Source: Paenibacillus sp. EZ-K15
GTDB lineage: Bacteria > Bacillota > Bacilli > Paenibacillales > Paenibacillaceae
Reading direction: 5' to 3'
Assembly: GCF_002573715.1 (NCBI RefSeq)
Contig: NZ_PDHM01000016.1
Span: 289,649-353,648, forward strand
Length of the DNA: 64,000 nucleotides
Shown: positions 28,845 to 37,698 of the stretch, in pieces
Layout: the number at the start of each line of letters is the position of its first letter
How positions within the stretch are numbered: position 1 is the stretch's first letter
Program-made: the position numbers and the translations under genes
Notes under the pieces: model-generated
The model's database searches: none
What the model saw: the letters and a program-made list of their open reading frames with translations, nothing else
Told to the model about the DNA's origin: nothing

Positions 28845-28956
28845 GTCGCCTGCTGCATCGAATCACATTTGTACTAATTTTTCGTGAGAAAGCTTGAAAG
28901 TGACGTGACGTCATCTTATATACTGGAGATATCAGAGAGAATTAAGAAAGCAGGTG

Positions 28957-29736
28957 ATGAAGTCGATTCCCATTCAAGAATTGTCTAAACAGACGGGTAT
29001 TACGGTAAGAACGCTGCGCTATTATGACCAGATTGGCCTTCTGATTCCTGCCGCCAAAACACCGGGCAAACATCGTATATACAGTGATGATGAATTAAAG
29101 AAGCTGCAGCAAATACAGTTTCTCAAAAGGCTGGGCTTCAGTTTGCAAGAAATATCGGATATGATTTCAAACCCGGAATGGAACTGGTCCACCAGTTTGA
29201 TGAATCAGTTGGACTTTGTTTTGAACGAACAAAAAAAGCTGGACCAGATGGAATCGGCGCTGCGGGCTGTGCTTCATAGCATTGCGGTGGAAGGTGAGAC
29301 AAGCTGGGATGTCATTCAGAAATTAATTCACCTCTCCGGAAGAGACCCATCGTTAAAGCATTCCTTCCGACAACACATGTTTGAGAAGCGGGAAGTGGAG
29401 TTGTTAAATCTGCTCCCTAATATGAACAGCACGGATCCCGACTCTCTCGAGTGGATTGCTCTGTTGGGACAGCTCAAAAGGCGGATGCAGGACGGACCCG
29501 ACTCACCGGATGTACAACGAATTGTACGGCGGATGGATGAGAAACGACTGGAGGTATTTGAAGATGAAGATCCCTTCGTAGATAAGCTGTGGGAAATCCG
29601 TAAATCTCCGGCGCAGTCCGAGCAGATGGGGTTATATCCCATCGAGGATGAACTTCTTCAATTCATGGAACAGGCGTTTGAGATTTATGTGTTACACAAA
29701 GACAAAGAACAAATTGAAGAGGGGGAGACATCTTGA
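28957..29736 (+). CDS. MerR-family transcriptional regulator
   Basis: 259 residues. The N-terminal winged helix-turn-helix is clear (IQELSKQTGITVRTLRYYDQ, KLQQIQFLKRLGFSLQEI), followed by a coiled coil and a C-terminal domain of about 150 residues with no metal-binding cysteines. This suggests a TipA/BltR-like sensor of a small organic compound or stress rather than a metal sensor. The ATG at 28957 is used; a GTG is just before it. Its stop overlaps the TTG start of the membrane protein gene, so it probably controls that gene and itself. Confidence 0.88.
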   Translation: MKSIPIQELSKQTGITVRTLRYYDQIGLLIPAAKTPGKHRIYSDDELKKLQQIQFLKRLGFSLQEISDMISNPEWNWSTSLMNQLDFVLNEQKKLDQMESALRAVLHSIAVEGETSWDVIQKLIHLSGRDPSLKHSFRQHMFEKREVELLNLLPNMNSTDPDSLEWIALLGQLKRRMQDGPDSPDVQRIVRRMDEKRLEVFEDEDPFVDKLWEIRKSPAQSEQMGLYPIEDELLQFMEQAFEIYVLHKDKEQIEEGETS

Positions 29737-30389
29737 CGCTGGAATTGCTGCTCTCCATTGGAGCCTTATCACTCTTGGACACGCTAAGTCCAGCCACGCT
29801 TGGCGTAACGGTGTATCTGCTCTTGACCGAACGGGACCGGTTAATCCCGCGTTTATTCATTTATTTATTCACAGTGGCGGGTTTCTACTTCCTGGTAGGA
29901 GCTGCGCTTATGCTGGGCTTGGATGCTGTTCTGCAATCCGTAACCGGCATCTTTCAGAATCGAGCGGTCAGTTGGGTCATGGCCGTGGTAGGCGGAATCC
30001 TGTTTGTCGCCAGCTTCTTTATCCCTACGAAAAAAACGTCCGAGCCGCGCCGTCCAAGATCCAAAAGCTTCGGGGCTATGATCGGACTTGGGTTCACGAC
30101 TGCTCTGCTGGAGGTAGCAACAGCCCTTCCGTATTTTGCGGCAATCGGGCTGATGATAAAGGCGCAGTTGACTACGGTTCAATGGATGCCCATCCTGGCT
30201 GCGTACAATATCGTGATGGTACTGCCTCCACTCCTATTGCTCGGCTTACATCTCGTGTTTGGCCGCATGATGCAGCGTCCGCTGGAGAAGCTGCGCCTGA
30301 GAATCGCCAAGAGCTCCGGATCGATTCTGTCATGGGTGTTGTGCATTGCCGGGCTGATCCTGGTGCTGAACAGCATTGACAACTTGTAA
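29733..30389 (+). CDS. GAP-family (Sap/LysE-like) membrane protein
   Basis: 218 residues with about six membrane helices and a charged cytoplasmic loop (KKTSEPRRPRSKSF). The opening LLLSIGALSLLDTLSPATLGV is typical of the GAP (Sap) family, related to LysE-type exporters and first known from lipid export in mycobacteria. The TTG start at 29733 overlaps the MerR gene stop and is preceded by GAGGGGGAG, so the two genes are coupled. An efflux role under control of the MerR protein is likely, but the substrate is unknown. Confidence 0.8.
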   Translation: MTLELLLSIGALSLLDTLSPATLGVTVYLLLTERDRLIPRLFIYLFTVAGFYFLVGAALMLGLDAVLQSVTGIFQNRAVSWVMAVVGGILFVASFFIPTKKTSEPRRPRSKSFGAMIGLGFTTALLEVATALPYFAAIGLMIKAQLTTVQWMPILAAYNIVMVLPPLLLLGLHLVFGRMMQRPLEKLRLRIAKSSGSILSWVLCIAGLILVLNSIDNL

Positions 30390-30451
30390 AGATATCCGAT
30401 TTTGAATTGAAAACTCGCTAGGTGTGAGGGGGCCCCGAGAATCGTTGCAAC

Positions 30452-30471
30452 CTCTCCCGAAATCGGGAGAG
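30452..30471. terminator. Hairpin between convergent genes
   Basis: CTCTCCCGA at 30452-30460 and TCGGGAGAG at 30463-30471 form a strong stem with a two-base loop. There is no T-run on either side. It lies between the ends of the GAP-family gene and the racemase gene and may stop transcription from both sides. Confidence 0.45.
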
Positions 30472-30479
30472 TCAACTCA

Positions 30480-31178
30480 TTAAGAGTCAGCTTGGAGCGA
30501 TTTATGAACAGCTTCAATGGCATGTATGAAGGTTGTATCAAACAGAGGAACTTTAGAATCCTCGGGTTTTATTAATAATCCGATCTCCGTACAGCCTAGA
30601 ATAATTCCTTCAGCTCCATCTTGAACCAACCGTTCAATGACTTCTTTATAATAAGCTTTTGAATCCGATTGAATGTTACCAAGACATAATTCCTCATATA
30701 TCACTTTATTTACGATCTCTCGATCTTGTTTATTGGGGATGAGCACTTTGATATGATTAGATTCTAATCTTTGCTTGTAAAAATGCTGCTCCATGGTATA
30801 TTTGGTTCCAAGCAAACCTACTGTACGAATCCCATGTTCACGGATTTGATTAGCCGTGGCATCGGCAATGTGCAGCACAGGGATGCTTATTTTTTCTTCT
30901 ATACCCTCTAGTACCATGTGCATCGTATTGGAACAGATCAATACAAAATCGGCACCGCCTTTTTCTAAAGAAAGTGCAGCCTCACCCAATGTTTCACCGG
31001 CTTTTTTCCAATTCCCCTCGGATTGATAGCGTTCAATCTCTGCAAAGTTCACGCTGTACATAAGGCATTTGGCTGAGTGGAGGCCACCCCATTGGCTTCT
31101 CACCTGCTCATTTATGATTCTGTAGTATTCAATGGAGGATTCCCAGCTCATTCCTCCGATAAGTCCAATCGTCTTCAT
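30480..31178 (-). CDS. Aspartate/glutamate racemase family protein
   Basis: 232 residues, usual length. The two catalytic cysteines are in LICSNTMH and ILGCTEIGLL, and the N-terminal motif is IGLIGGMSWESS. The family changes the stereochemistry of acidic or broad amino acids without a cofactor. In spore formers D-amino acids act in wall building and germination inhibition, and a germination operon lies 2 kb away, but a functional link is only inference. The start follows AAAGGAG on the minus strand. It is divergent from metE. Confidence 0.92.
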   Translation of the reverse strand: MKTIGLIGGMSWESSIEYYRIINEQVRSQWGGLHSAKCLMYSVNFAEIERYQSEGNWKKAGETLGEAALSLEKGGADFVLICSNTMHMVLEGIEEKISIPVLHIADATANQIREHGIRTVGLLGTKYTMEQHFYKQRLESNHIKVLIPNKQDREIVNKVIYEELCLGNIQSDSKAYYKEVIERLVQDGAEGIILGCTEIGLLIKPEDSKVPLFDTTFIHAIEAVHKSLQADS

Positions 31179-31295
31179 AGATAAGCTCCTTTACAATCCT
31201 AAGTAATCTCATTATAGAGTATTATGAAAAAAACGTGTTAATCTCGCGTTTTTTTGTATTGGCGTATAACAAGATTACATATACACCTTTCTTGC

Positions 31296-31312
31296 TATAG
31301 CCATAGGCTATA
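31296..31312 (+). promoter_or_regulatory. Palindrome upstream of metE, possible operator
   Basis: TATAGCC at 31296-31302 and GGCTATA at 31306-31312 form a perfect palindrome with a three-base centre. A further half-site, TATAGC, follows at about 31319. The pattern fits a LysR-type operator such as that of a methionine regulator. No S-box or T-box core was found in the 219-base leader, although metE often has one in Bacillus relatives. Confidence 0.5.
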
Positions 31313-31397
31313 ACTAGATATAGCTTATATGAGTTACACTATACCGATTAATCCATGGTATCTTTCTTGTAACAATTTGTATAGGAGTGTTACATAG

Positions 31398-33686
31398 ATG
31401 GCAAAAAGCAGTGTACTGGGATATCCGCGTATTGGCGCTGATCGGGAATGGAAAAAAGCCCTGGAAGCATTCTGGGCAGGCAAGCTTGATGAATCGGAGT
31501 TTCACCGGCAGCTGCAGGAGATTCGGTTGAATCATTTACGGAAGCAGCAGGAGAGCGGGATCGATCTTATTGCGGTTAATGATTTTAGTTATTACGATCA
31601 TGTTCTGGATACGGCAACGATGTTCGGTATCGTACCGAAGCGCTTCTCTTATGAGGGCGGTGTTGTGCCATTGTCTGTATATTATGGTATTGCACGCGGA
31701 ACGAAGGATGCTACAGCAAGTGAAATGACCAAGTGGTTTAACACCAATTATCATTATATCGTGCCTGAATTGGATGGGGCTACACCAGTTCTTACGGAGA
31801 ACAGACCGCTGGCAGCCTATCGGGAGGCTAAGGAGAAGCTCGGCATCGAAGGCAAGCCGGTTATTGTCGGTCCGCTAACCTTCTTGAAATTGTCCAAAGG
31901 GTACCAGCCGTCAGAGACGGATGCCTGGCTGGAAAAATTGCTGCCGCTCTACGTACAGATTCTCCAGGAGCTTACCCAAGAGGGTGTTCAATGGGTACAG
32001 GTCGATGAGCCGATCCTCGTCACGAAATTAAGCGAAGCCGATCTTAAGCGGTTAACCAGCATTTATGAAACGTTTGCGGCTTCGGCACCCGGCCTAAACA
32101 TCATGCTGCAAACCTATTTCGAATCGGTGGAAAACTACCAGGATATCATCCAGCTTCCGGTTAGCGGCATCGGTCTTGACCTGGTCCACGGATACCAAGG
32201 CAATGTGCAAGCCATTAAACAATCAGGGTTTCCTGCGAATAAAGTGTTGGGCGCCGGCATGATTGACGGACGCGGCATTTGGAAGGCATCGCTTCGCGAG
32301 AAGCTGTCGCAATTGGAAGAGCTGACGAAATACGTGGCCGCTGAACGGTTGATCGTCCAATCTTCGTGCAGCTTGCTGCATGTTCCGGTGACGGTGAGCA
32401 GCGAAACGAAACTGCAGCCTGAACTAAAAGGGGCGCTCGCCTTTGCAGATGAGAAGCTGAATGAGCTGGTTCTTTTGACGAAAGCAATCTCCACAGGCAC
32501 AGCCCGGATTGCCAAGGAACTGGAAGAATGCGATGCTGCCCTTCAGGCGCTTAAACAATCCGAAGAGCGCAATCGACATGACATTCAGCAGGCAGTTGCC
32601 GAGATTAGTGTGCAGAATCCAGTTCGCAGTCTGCCTTTCGCGGAGCGTCATGTCGCTCAACAGAATAAGTGGCAGCTGCCGATTTTTCCGACCACGACGA
32701 TCGGCAGCTTCCCTCAGTCAGCCGAGGTGCGCAAGGCACGCCAGGCGTGGCGCAAGGGAGAATGGAATCATGAGCAGTATGAGCGCTTCATTCAGGAGCA
32801 AATCGATATTTGGATCAAGCTGCAGGAAGAGATCGGCCTGGATGTGCTTGTGCATGGAGAGTTCGAAAGAACGGATATGGTTGAATTTTTCGGTGAGAAG
32901 CTTGGTGGCTTTGCCTTCACTCAATATGGATGGGTTCAGTCCTACGGCTCACGCTGCGTGAAACCGCCTGTAATATTCGGGGATGTCGCATTCGAGAAAC
33001 CGATGACGGTGGAGGAAACGAAATATGCACAGTCGAAGACTAACCGCCCAGTGAAAGGGATGCTAACTGGCCCGATCACAATCATGAACTGGTCGTTCGT
33101 CCGCGAAGACATCTCTCGGGAACAGATTGCCTATCAATTGGCTTATGCCCTAAGACAAGAAGTAGAGGCGCTGGAGCAGGCAGGCATCGGGATGATTCAG
33201 GTGGATGAGCCTGCGGTGCGCGAAGGGCTGCCGCTCAAGGAGGAAGATCAAGCGGAGTATCTCGCTTGGGCTGTTAAAGCCTTCCGTATGACCACATGCA
33301 CGGTACAGCCGACCACGCAAATTCATACGCATATGTGTTATTGCGAGTTCCATGACATGATCGATTCGATTGAGGCGATGGATGCCGATGTCATCTCGAT
33401 TGAAACTTCGCGCAGTCATGGCGAGCTGATTCACAGCTTCGAAGTCAATACCTACAGATTAGGGATTGGCCTTGGCGTGTACGATATCCACAGTCCGCGG
33501 GTACCTCGAGTGGAAGAGATGACAAGCATGATCGAGCGTGCACTGCGGGTCCTGGATCCGAAGCTGTTCTGGATCAACCCGGACTGCGGTCTCAAAACAC
33601 GCGGTAAGGAAGAAACAGTAGCATCCCTCCGTAACATGGTTCAAGCCACGGAGATTGCCCGTTCGTCCTATTCGCTGAACGTGTAA
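31398..33686 (+). CDS. metE: Cobalamin-independent methionine synthase
   Basis: 762 residues, full length. It transfers the methyl group of 5-methyltetrahydropteroyl-tri-L-glutamate to homocysteine to make methionine. Two barrels are present: the N-terminal one starts with SSVLGYPRIGADREWKKALE, and the C-terminal one carries ILPTTTIGSFPQ-type sequence (FPTTTIGSFPQS), the zinc ligands in THMCYCEF and the Cys in NPDCGLKTR. The start follows AGGAG. The gene stands alone with its own terminator. The palindrome in its leader points to control by a DNA-binding regulator. Confidence 0.97.
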   Translation: MAKSSVLGYPRIGADREWKKALEAFWAGKLDESEFHRQLQEIRLNHLRKQQESGIDLIAVNDFSYYDHVLDTATMFGIVPKRFSYEGGVVPLSVYYGIARGTKDATASEMTKWFNTNYHYIVPELDGATPVLTENRPLAAYREAKEKLGIEGKPVIVGPLTFLKLSKGYQPSETDAWLEKLLPLYVQILQELTQEGVQWVQVDEPILVTKLSEADLKRLTSIYETFAASAPGLNIMLQTYFESVENYQDIIQLPVSGIGLDLVHGYQGNVQAIKQSGFPANKVLGAGMIDGRGIWKASLREKLSQLEELTKYVAAERLIVQSSCSLLHVPVTVSSETKLQPELKGALAFADEKLNELVLLTKAISTGTARIAKELEECDAALQALKQSEERNRHDIQQAVAEISVQNPVRSLPFAERHVAQQNKWQLPIFPTTTIGSFPQSAEVRKARQAWRKGEWNHEQYERFIQEQIDIWIKLQEEIGLDVLVHGEFERTDMVEFFGEKLGGFAFTQYGWVQSYGSRCVKPPVIFGDVAFEKPMTVEETKYAQSKTNRPVKGMLTGPITIMNWSFVREDISREQIAYQLAYALRQEVEALEQAGIGMIQVDEPAVREGLPLKEEDQAEYLAWAVKAFRMTTCTVQPTTQIHTHMCYCEFHDMIDSIEAMDADVISIETSRSHGELIHSFEVNTYRLGIGLGVYDIHSPRVPRVEEMTSMIERALRVLDPKLFWINPDCGLKTRGKEETVASLRNMVQATEIARSSYSLNV

Positions 33687-33736
33687 CCGTGAATTTGACT
33701 ATTGTCAGGGTGGGTAGAGATAAGAATAGTTAGGTT

Positions 33737-33771
33737 AGGAGCAGGCTGCGACGGCAGCCTGCTCCTTTTTT
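33737..33771 (+). terminator. Terminator of metE
   Basis: AGGAGCAGGCTGC at 33737-33749 and GCAGCCTGCTCCT at 33754-33766 form a perfect 13-base stem with a GACG loop, followed by TTTTTT. In the rest of the 326-base gap before the next gene (33687-34012) a TTGACA at 33924-33929 is the only promoter-like element seen; no matching -10 box is clear. Confidence 0.95.
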
Positions 33772-34012
33772 GTTACCCATGCCAGATATAATGGTGCGTA
33801 CAGATGTAGAACGGAACTATATGAAAGATTTGGCTATAAGGAGGATCGTAAGGATGCGATTGACGTCTATATGTCTATGAAAGCCTCCTGTCATTTACAT
33901 AGAGTAGAGTTGGACACAAGTTGTTGACATCTTGGTAAAATCGTTATCACATCCGGCGATTATATTCTTCTTATGGAATCGTATCTAGCACGATTCCTAA
34001 GAAGGAGGAACC

Positions 34013-35449
34013 ATGATCTATCACAAAAAACGCAAGAAGTTTACCAGAGTCTTCTTTATTCTATTCATTGCAATCCTATTTATTGTCGGCTTCAAATTGG
34101 CATGGCACGTCGGTTCATCAACGGTGGAGTTGGTGCCGGCATCATCTGCTAGACTTGCAGAGACCTATAGGACGCTTCCTGCTGTGCCTAATCCAAATAA
34201 AACGTATCGGATCGTAATCGATCCCGGTCATGGGGGAAAAGATCCGGGAGCTACCGGAGTAAGCGGTGCATATGAGAAAGCGTTCAATCTATCTCTTGCC
34301 GGGCGGGTTGTTGACCTCCTGGAGGAGGACCCTTTGTTTGAACCTCTCTTGACACGTTCGGATGATCAATTCGTTGAATTGGATGAACGGGCAGCCAAGT
34401 CGAATGATTGGAATGCGGATGTGATGATTTCCATTCATGGCAATACCTATACGGACCCCATGACATCGGGTACGGAAACCTTGTACCGACACGAGGACAG
34501 CATCCCCTTGGCCCAAACCCTTCAGGAGCATTTGGTGAAGGGAATTGGCCTTCGTGATCGCGGGATCAAGGAAGAACAGTTAAAAGTGCTATCTACGCCC
34601 ACGATGCCGGCAGTGCTTATCGAAGTTGGATATCTCACCAATGCTGAGGATGAGCGTTTCCTGCTGAGCAATGAAGGTCAAGATCTTGCCGCACAAGCTA
34701 TTGTTGATGGGCTCAAGGACTATTTTGCGGAATCGCAGGAACTCTCGCTTGGACACCAAGCAAACGGTGAATCAGTTGAAAGATCACCCGGCACTCCGCA
34801 AAGCGGGAATCAGTCTATGGAGAAAAAGGTGTATTTTAATGGATCAGCCCAGGACGGTAAACAGGTCGCACTTACATTCGATGATGGACCGGATGCCATT
34901 GTTACGCCCAAAATCCTTGATATCCTGAAGGAAAACGATATTAAAGCCACCTTTTTCATTCTGGGAAACCGGGCTGAAGCCCATCCTGAGACTGTGCGGA
35001 GGATTAAAGAGGAAGGTCATGCCATAGGAAATCATTCCTGGTCACATCCCAACTTTACAGAATTATCGATGGAGGAAGCGCTGAATCAGGTGAAGAATAC
35101 GCAGGATGAACTGAACGACATTATCGGCTATCGTCCATCCTTGTTTCGGCCGCCTTATGGCGCTTTGGATGAGGACAAAGAGGAGGCCATACAAAATATG
35201 GATTTAGCAATCGTGAACTGGTCCGTGGACACGATGGATTGGTCAGGTCTGCCCGCACAGGAGATCATGGGAATCATCCACAAGCAGTTGAAGCCTGGAG
35301 GCATCATTCTTCAGCATACCGCAAACGGCAAGAACCATCTTGCCAACACGCTGGAGGCACTCCAACTGTTAATACCGGATTTGAAAGATCAAGGCTACTC
35401 ATTCGTCACGGTCCCGGAACTGCTGCATTTGCCTGAATCGCAGTCTTAG
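34013..35449 (+). CDS. Fused N-acetylmuramoyl-L-alanine amidase and polysaccharide deacetylase (CwlD-PdaA-like)
   Basis: 478 residues. An N-terminal membrane anchor (about 11-28) is followed by an Amidase_3 domain (about 62-240) with the zinc-site motifs DPGHGGKDPG, YEKAF and SIHGN and the catalytic Glu in LIEVGYLTN. A linker leads to a CE4/NodB domain (about 275-470) with TFDDGPD, GNHSWSHPNF and FRPPYG. In Bacillus these two activities are on separate proteins: CwlD removes the peptide from muramic acid and PdaA deacetylates it, giving the muramic-delta-lactam of spore cortex. Both active sites look complete here. The start follows AAGAAGGAGGAA. A vegetative wall role is also possible, since the CE4 half resembles general wall deacetylases as much as PdaA. 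Confidence 0.9.
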   Translation: MIYHKKRKKFTRVFFILFIAILFIVGFKLAWHVGSSTVELVPASSARLAETYRTLPAVPNPNKTYRIVIDPGHGGKDPGATGVSGAYEKAFNLSLAGRVVDLLEEDPLFEPLLTRSDDQFVELDERAAKSNDWNADVMISIHGNTYTDPMTSGTETLYRHEDSIPLAQTLQEHLVKGIGLRDRGIKEEQLKVLSTPTMPAVLIEVGYLTNAEDERFLLSNEGQDLAAQAIVDGLKDYFAESQELSLGHQANGESVERSPGTPQSGNQSMEKKVYFNGSAQDGKQVALTFDDGPDAIVTPKILDILKENDIKATFFILGNRAEAHPETVRRIKEEGHAIGNHSWSHPNFTELSMEEALNQVKNTQDELNDIIGYRPSLFRPPYGALDEDKEEAIQNMDLAIVNWSVDTMDWSGLPAQEIMGIIHKQLKPGGIILQHTANGKNHLANTLEALQLLIPDLKDQGYSFVTVPELLHLPESQS

Positions 35450-35541
35450 TAAGCCTGTAACGGATCAGACTTATCATTTGTCAACGGTATATGCTAAAAT
35501 CGATTCATCAAATAGGCCTATGGAATAAGAATGGAGACTTC

Positions 35542-36240
35542 ATGAAAAAAACAAAAATTCTCATAATCGAAGATGAGGGGCCGATTGCCGACTTGCTTGC
35601 CTATGGTCTCAACATGGAGGGTTTCGAAACCCGTATTGCGGCCAGCGGAGCTGCGGGCTTAAGGGAGCTTGAGTCATTTCATCCCGATCTGCTCCTTCTG
35701 GATTGGATGCTGCCCGATCAGAGCGGACTCGATATATGCAAAAAAGTAACCGCGAACTATAACCTTCCCATATTCATGATAACCGCTAAATCCGACATCA
35801 CGGATAAAGTGCTCGGGCTTGAATTTGGTGCCGATGACTATATCACGAAGCCGTTTGATTTACGGGAGGTTGTTGCCCGAATCCGTACGATTCTCCGGCG
35901 GCTGGACCAAGCGAATCACGGGGATAGGGAAGTGGCTCAGGAGGCCGTGATCCGTGTTAAAGGCATCGAGATCGTAACGGAGGAGCGACTGGTCAAGAAA
36001 GACGGAAGGCTGGTTGATCTAACACCGAAGGAATTTGACCTGCTCATGACCTTGTACGGTCACCGGGGGAAGATTTACACGCGTTCGGAACTGCTGGATT
36101 TGGTTTGGGGATATGATTTTATTGGGGATACACGGACCGTGGATACGCATATTCAAAGGCTTCGCAAAAAGCTGGATGCCAGCGATTTGATCACAACTGT
36201 ATTCGGCATCGGTTATAAATTCGAGAAGCAGGCGGAATAA
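35542..36240 (+). CDS. OmpR/PhoB-family response regulator
   Basis: 232 residues. The receiver domain has the acidic pair in IIEDEG, the phosphorylated Asp in LLLLDWMLPD, the Thr in MITAK and the Lys in ITKPF. The C-terminal winged helix includes LTPKEFDLLMTL and TVDTHIQRLRKKL. The ATG at 35542 follows GGAG. The kinase gene starts three bases after the stop, so they form one two-component system. Downstream lipoprotein and sugar-importer genes are the likely targets. Confidence 0.96.
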   Translation: MKKTKILIIEDEGPIADLLAYGLNMEGFETRIAASGAAGLRELESFHPDLLLLDWMLPDQSGLDICKKVTANYNLPIFMITAKSDITDKVLGLEFGADDYITKPFDLREVVARIRTILRRLDQANHGDREVAQEAVIRVKGIEIVTEERLVKKDGRLVDLTPKEFDLLMTLYGHRGKIYTRSELLDLVWGYDFIGDTRTVDTHIQRLRKKLDASDLITTVFGIGYKFEKQAE

Positions 36241-36243
36241 GAT

Positions 36244-37698
36244 ATGATCCGGACCATCAGAGCCAAGTTTATTGTTGGTTTTTTTCTGATCTTCTGCCTC
36301 TCGTTCCTCGTACTCAATCAGACCGTGAAGGAGATCATTCGGACAAGCAGTCAGAAGATCGTAACATCGGATCTGGTCGGACTCAAAAACAACAGCAATG
36401 TATATGTAAGGCAAGCATTTCTTATCAACCATTTCACGAACAATAAGCTTTATTTCGGACAGATGGCCGAAGAAATGGTGAATGATTTGAAGCATGCTAC
36501 ATCAAGCCATGTTAGTGCGTACACCGTAGACGGCAAGTTATTATTCTCATCGGATAAGCAACAGTTCTCCGGGCCATCCGACGAGGATCTTCGGCAAGCA
36601 ATCGAGGGTAAAACAGCTTATACCATCACTTATGGTCGGAACAGCGGCACCGTTCTATACTCATACCCGGTTATCATCGACGGAGTCAAGGTCGGTATCT
36701 TAAGGTTTACCAAAGATTTTACCCTGCTCTATGAACAAAGCGGGCGCATCATGGACATTATTTTCTACATCGCGCTCGCCATATTCGGGGCGGCCTTTCT
36801 GTTCTCCTATATGCTATCCAGACATATCACCGTTCCATTAGTAAAGCTCACCCGTGCATCCACGGAAGTGAAGAACGGGAATCTCGATGTTCGAATTCCG
36901 TTCCGACGCAGAGATGAGATTGGCGAACTGGCCCTGAACTTCAATGACATGATTGACCGGATCGGAAGCCAGATTTCCACGATCGAGCGCGATCGGGATC
37001 GTCTGAAGGACCTTAACGAGCAGGAGAAACGTTTTTTTGACAATGTAACCCATGAACTTAAAACGCCGCTGACGTCCATTCTTGGTTATGCCGAGATTAT
37101 TCGGGAGAAAGGGGATGACGACCGGGAGTTCTTCGATAAGGGCATGAATCACATTGTTGAAGAGAGCCGGCGGCTGCATAACATGGTGCTAAGGCTGCTG
37201 GAAGTATCCCGCAGAGCTTCGGACGACTGTGAATTCGAAAAGGTGGATGCGGGTCAAATTTTGCACGACGTTAGCGATTCCATGTCCTTCCGTGCCAAGC
37301 GTTATAAGAAGCGCATCGTCTGCCAGACGGATGAACATTTGTATGTAATCGGACAACCGGACAGGCTGCGCCAGCTGTTCATTAACCTGCTGGACAATGC
37401 GATCAAATACAGCTCTCCCCAATCGGAGATTTCTGCTAAGGCCGAACTGGACTCCGGACTCGTTCGCTTTATTTTCGACAATCCGGGTGAACCAATCCCA
37501 CCTGGCCAGCTTGAGCACCTGTTTCAGCCATTCTATTCGGCGGGCCATAAGTTCATGGAAGAAGGCAGTGTCGGTCTGGGTCTCAGTATCGCCAAATCGA
37601 TCGTCGACGACCATGGAGGCACCATCCGCCTAGTCAGCCGGGACGGGCAGATCATGGTTTACGTGGAATTACCTTACTTCAGGGAGGAGAGATCATGA
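36244..37698 (+). CDS. Sensor histidine kinase
   Basis: 484 residues. A membrane helix at the N-terminus and another at about 173-193 enclose an extracellular sensor of about 150 residues. Then come HAMP (TVPLVKLTRASTEVKNG), the dimerisation and phospho-acceptor domain (FFDNVTHELKTPLTSI) and the ATPase domain (NLLDNAIKYSS, FDNPGEPI, GLGLSIAKSIVDDHGG). It should pass phosphate to the adjacent response regulator. Its end overlaps the lipoprotein gene by four bases, which suggests that the lipoprotein is part of the same signalling unit. Confidence 0.96.
   Translation: MIRTIRAKFIVGFFLIFCLSFLVLNQTVKEIIRTSSQKIVTSDLVGLKNNSNVYVRQAFLINHFTNNKLYFGQMAEEMVNDLKHATSSHVSAYTVDGKLLFSSDKQQFSGPSDEDLRQAIEGKTAYTITYGRNSGTVLYSYPVIIDGVKVGILRFTKDFTLLYEQSGRIMDIIFYIALAIFGAAFLFSYMLSRHITVPLVKLTRASTEVKNGNLDVRIPFRRRDEIGELALNFNDMIDRIGSQISTIERDRDRLKDLNEQEKRFFDNVTHELKTPLTSILGYAEIIREKGDDDREFFDKGMNHIVEESRRLHNMVLRLLEVSRRASDDCEFEKVDAGQILHDVSDSMSFRAKRYKKRIVCQTDEHLYVIGQPDRLRQLFINLLDNAIKYSSPQSEISAKAELDSGLVRFIFDNPGEPIPPGQLEHLFQPFYSAGHKFMEEGSVGLGLSIAKSIVDDHGGTIRLVSRDGQIMVYVELPYFREERS

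Noticed and set aside
29648-30379. 243-codon frame on the plus strand overlapping the GAP-family gene
   Set aside because: The overlapping frame at 29733-30389 has clear membrane helices and family features; this one does not.
33779-33883. 34-codon frame after the metE terminator
   Set aside because: No ribosome binding site and no motif; probably chance.
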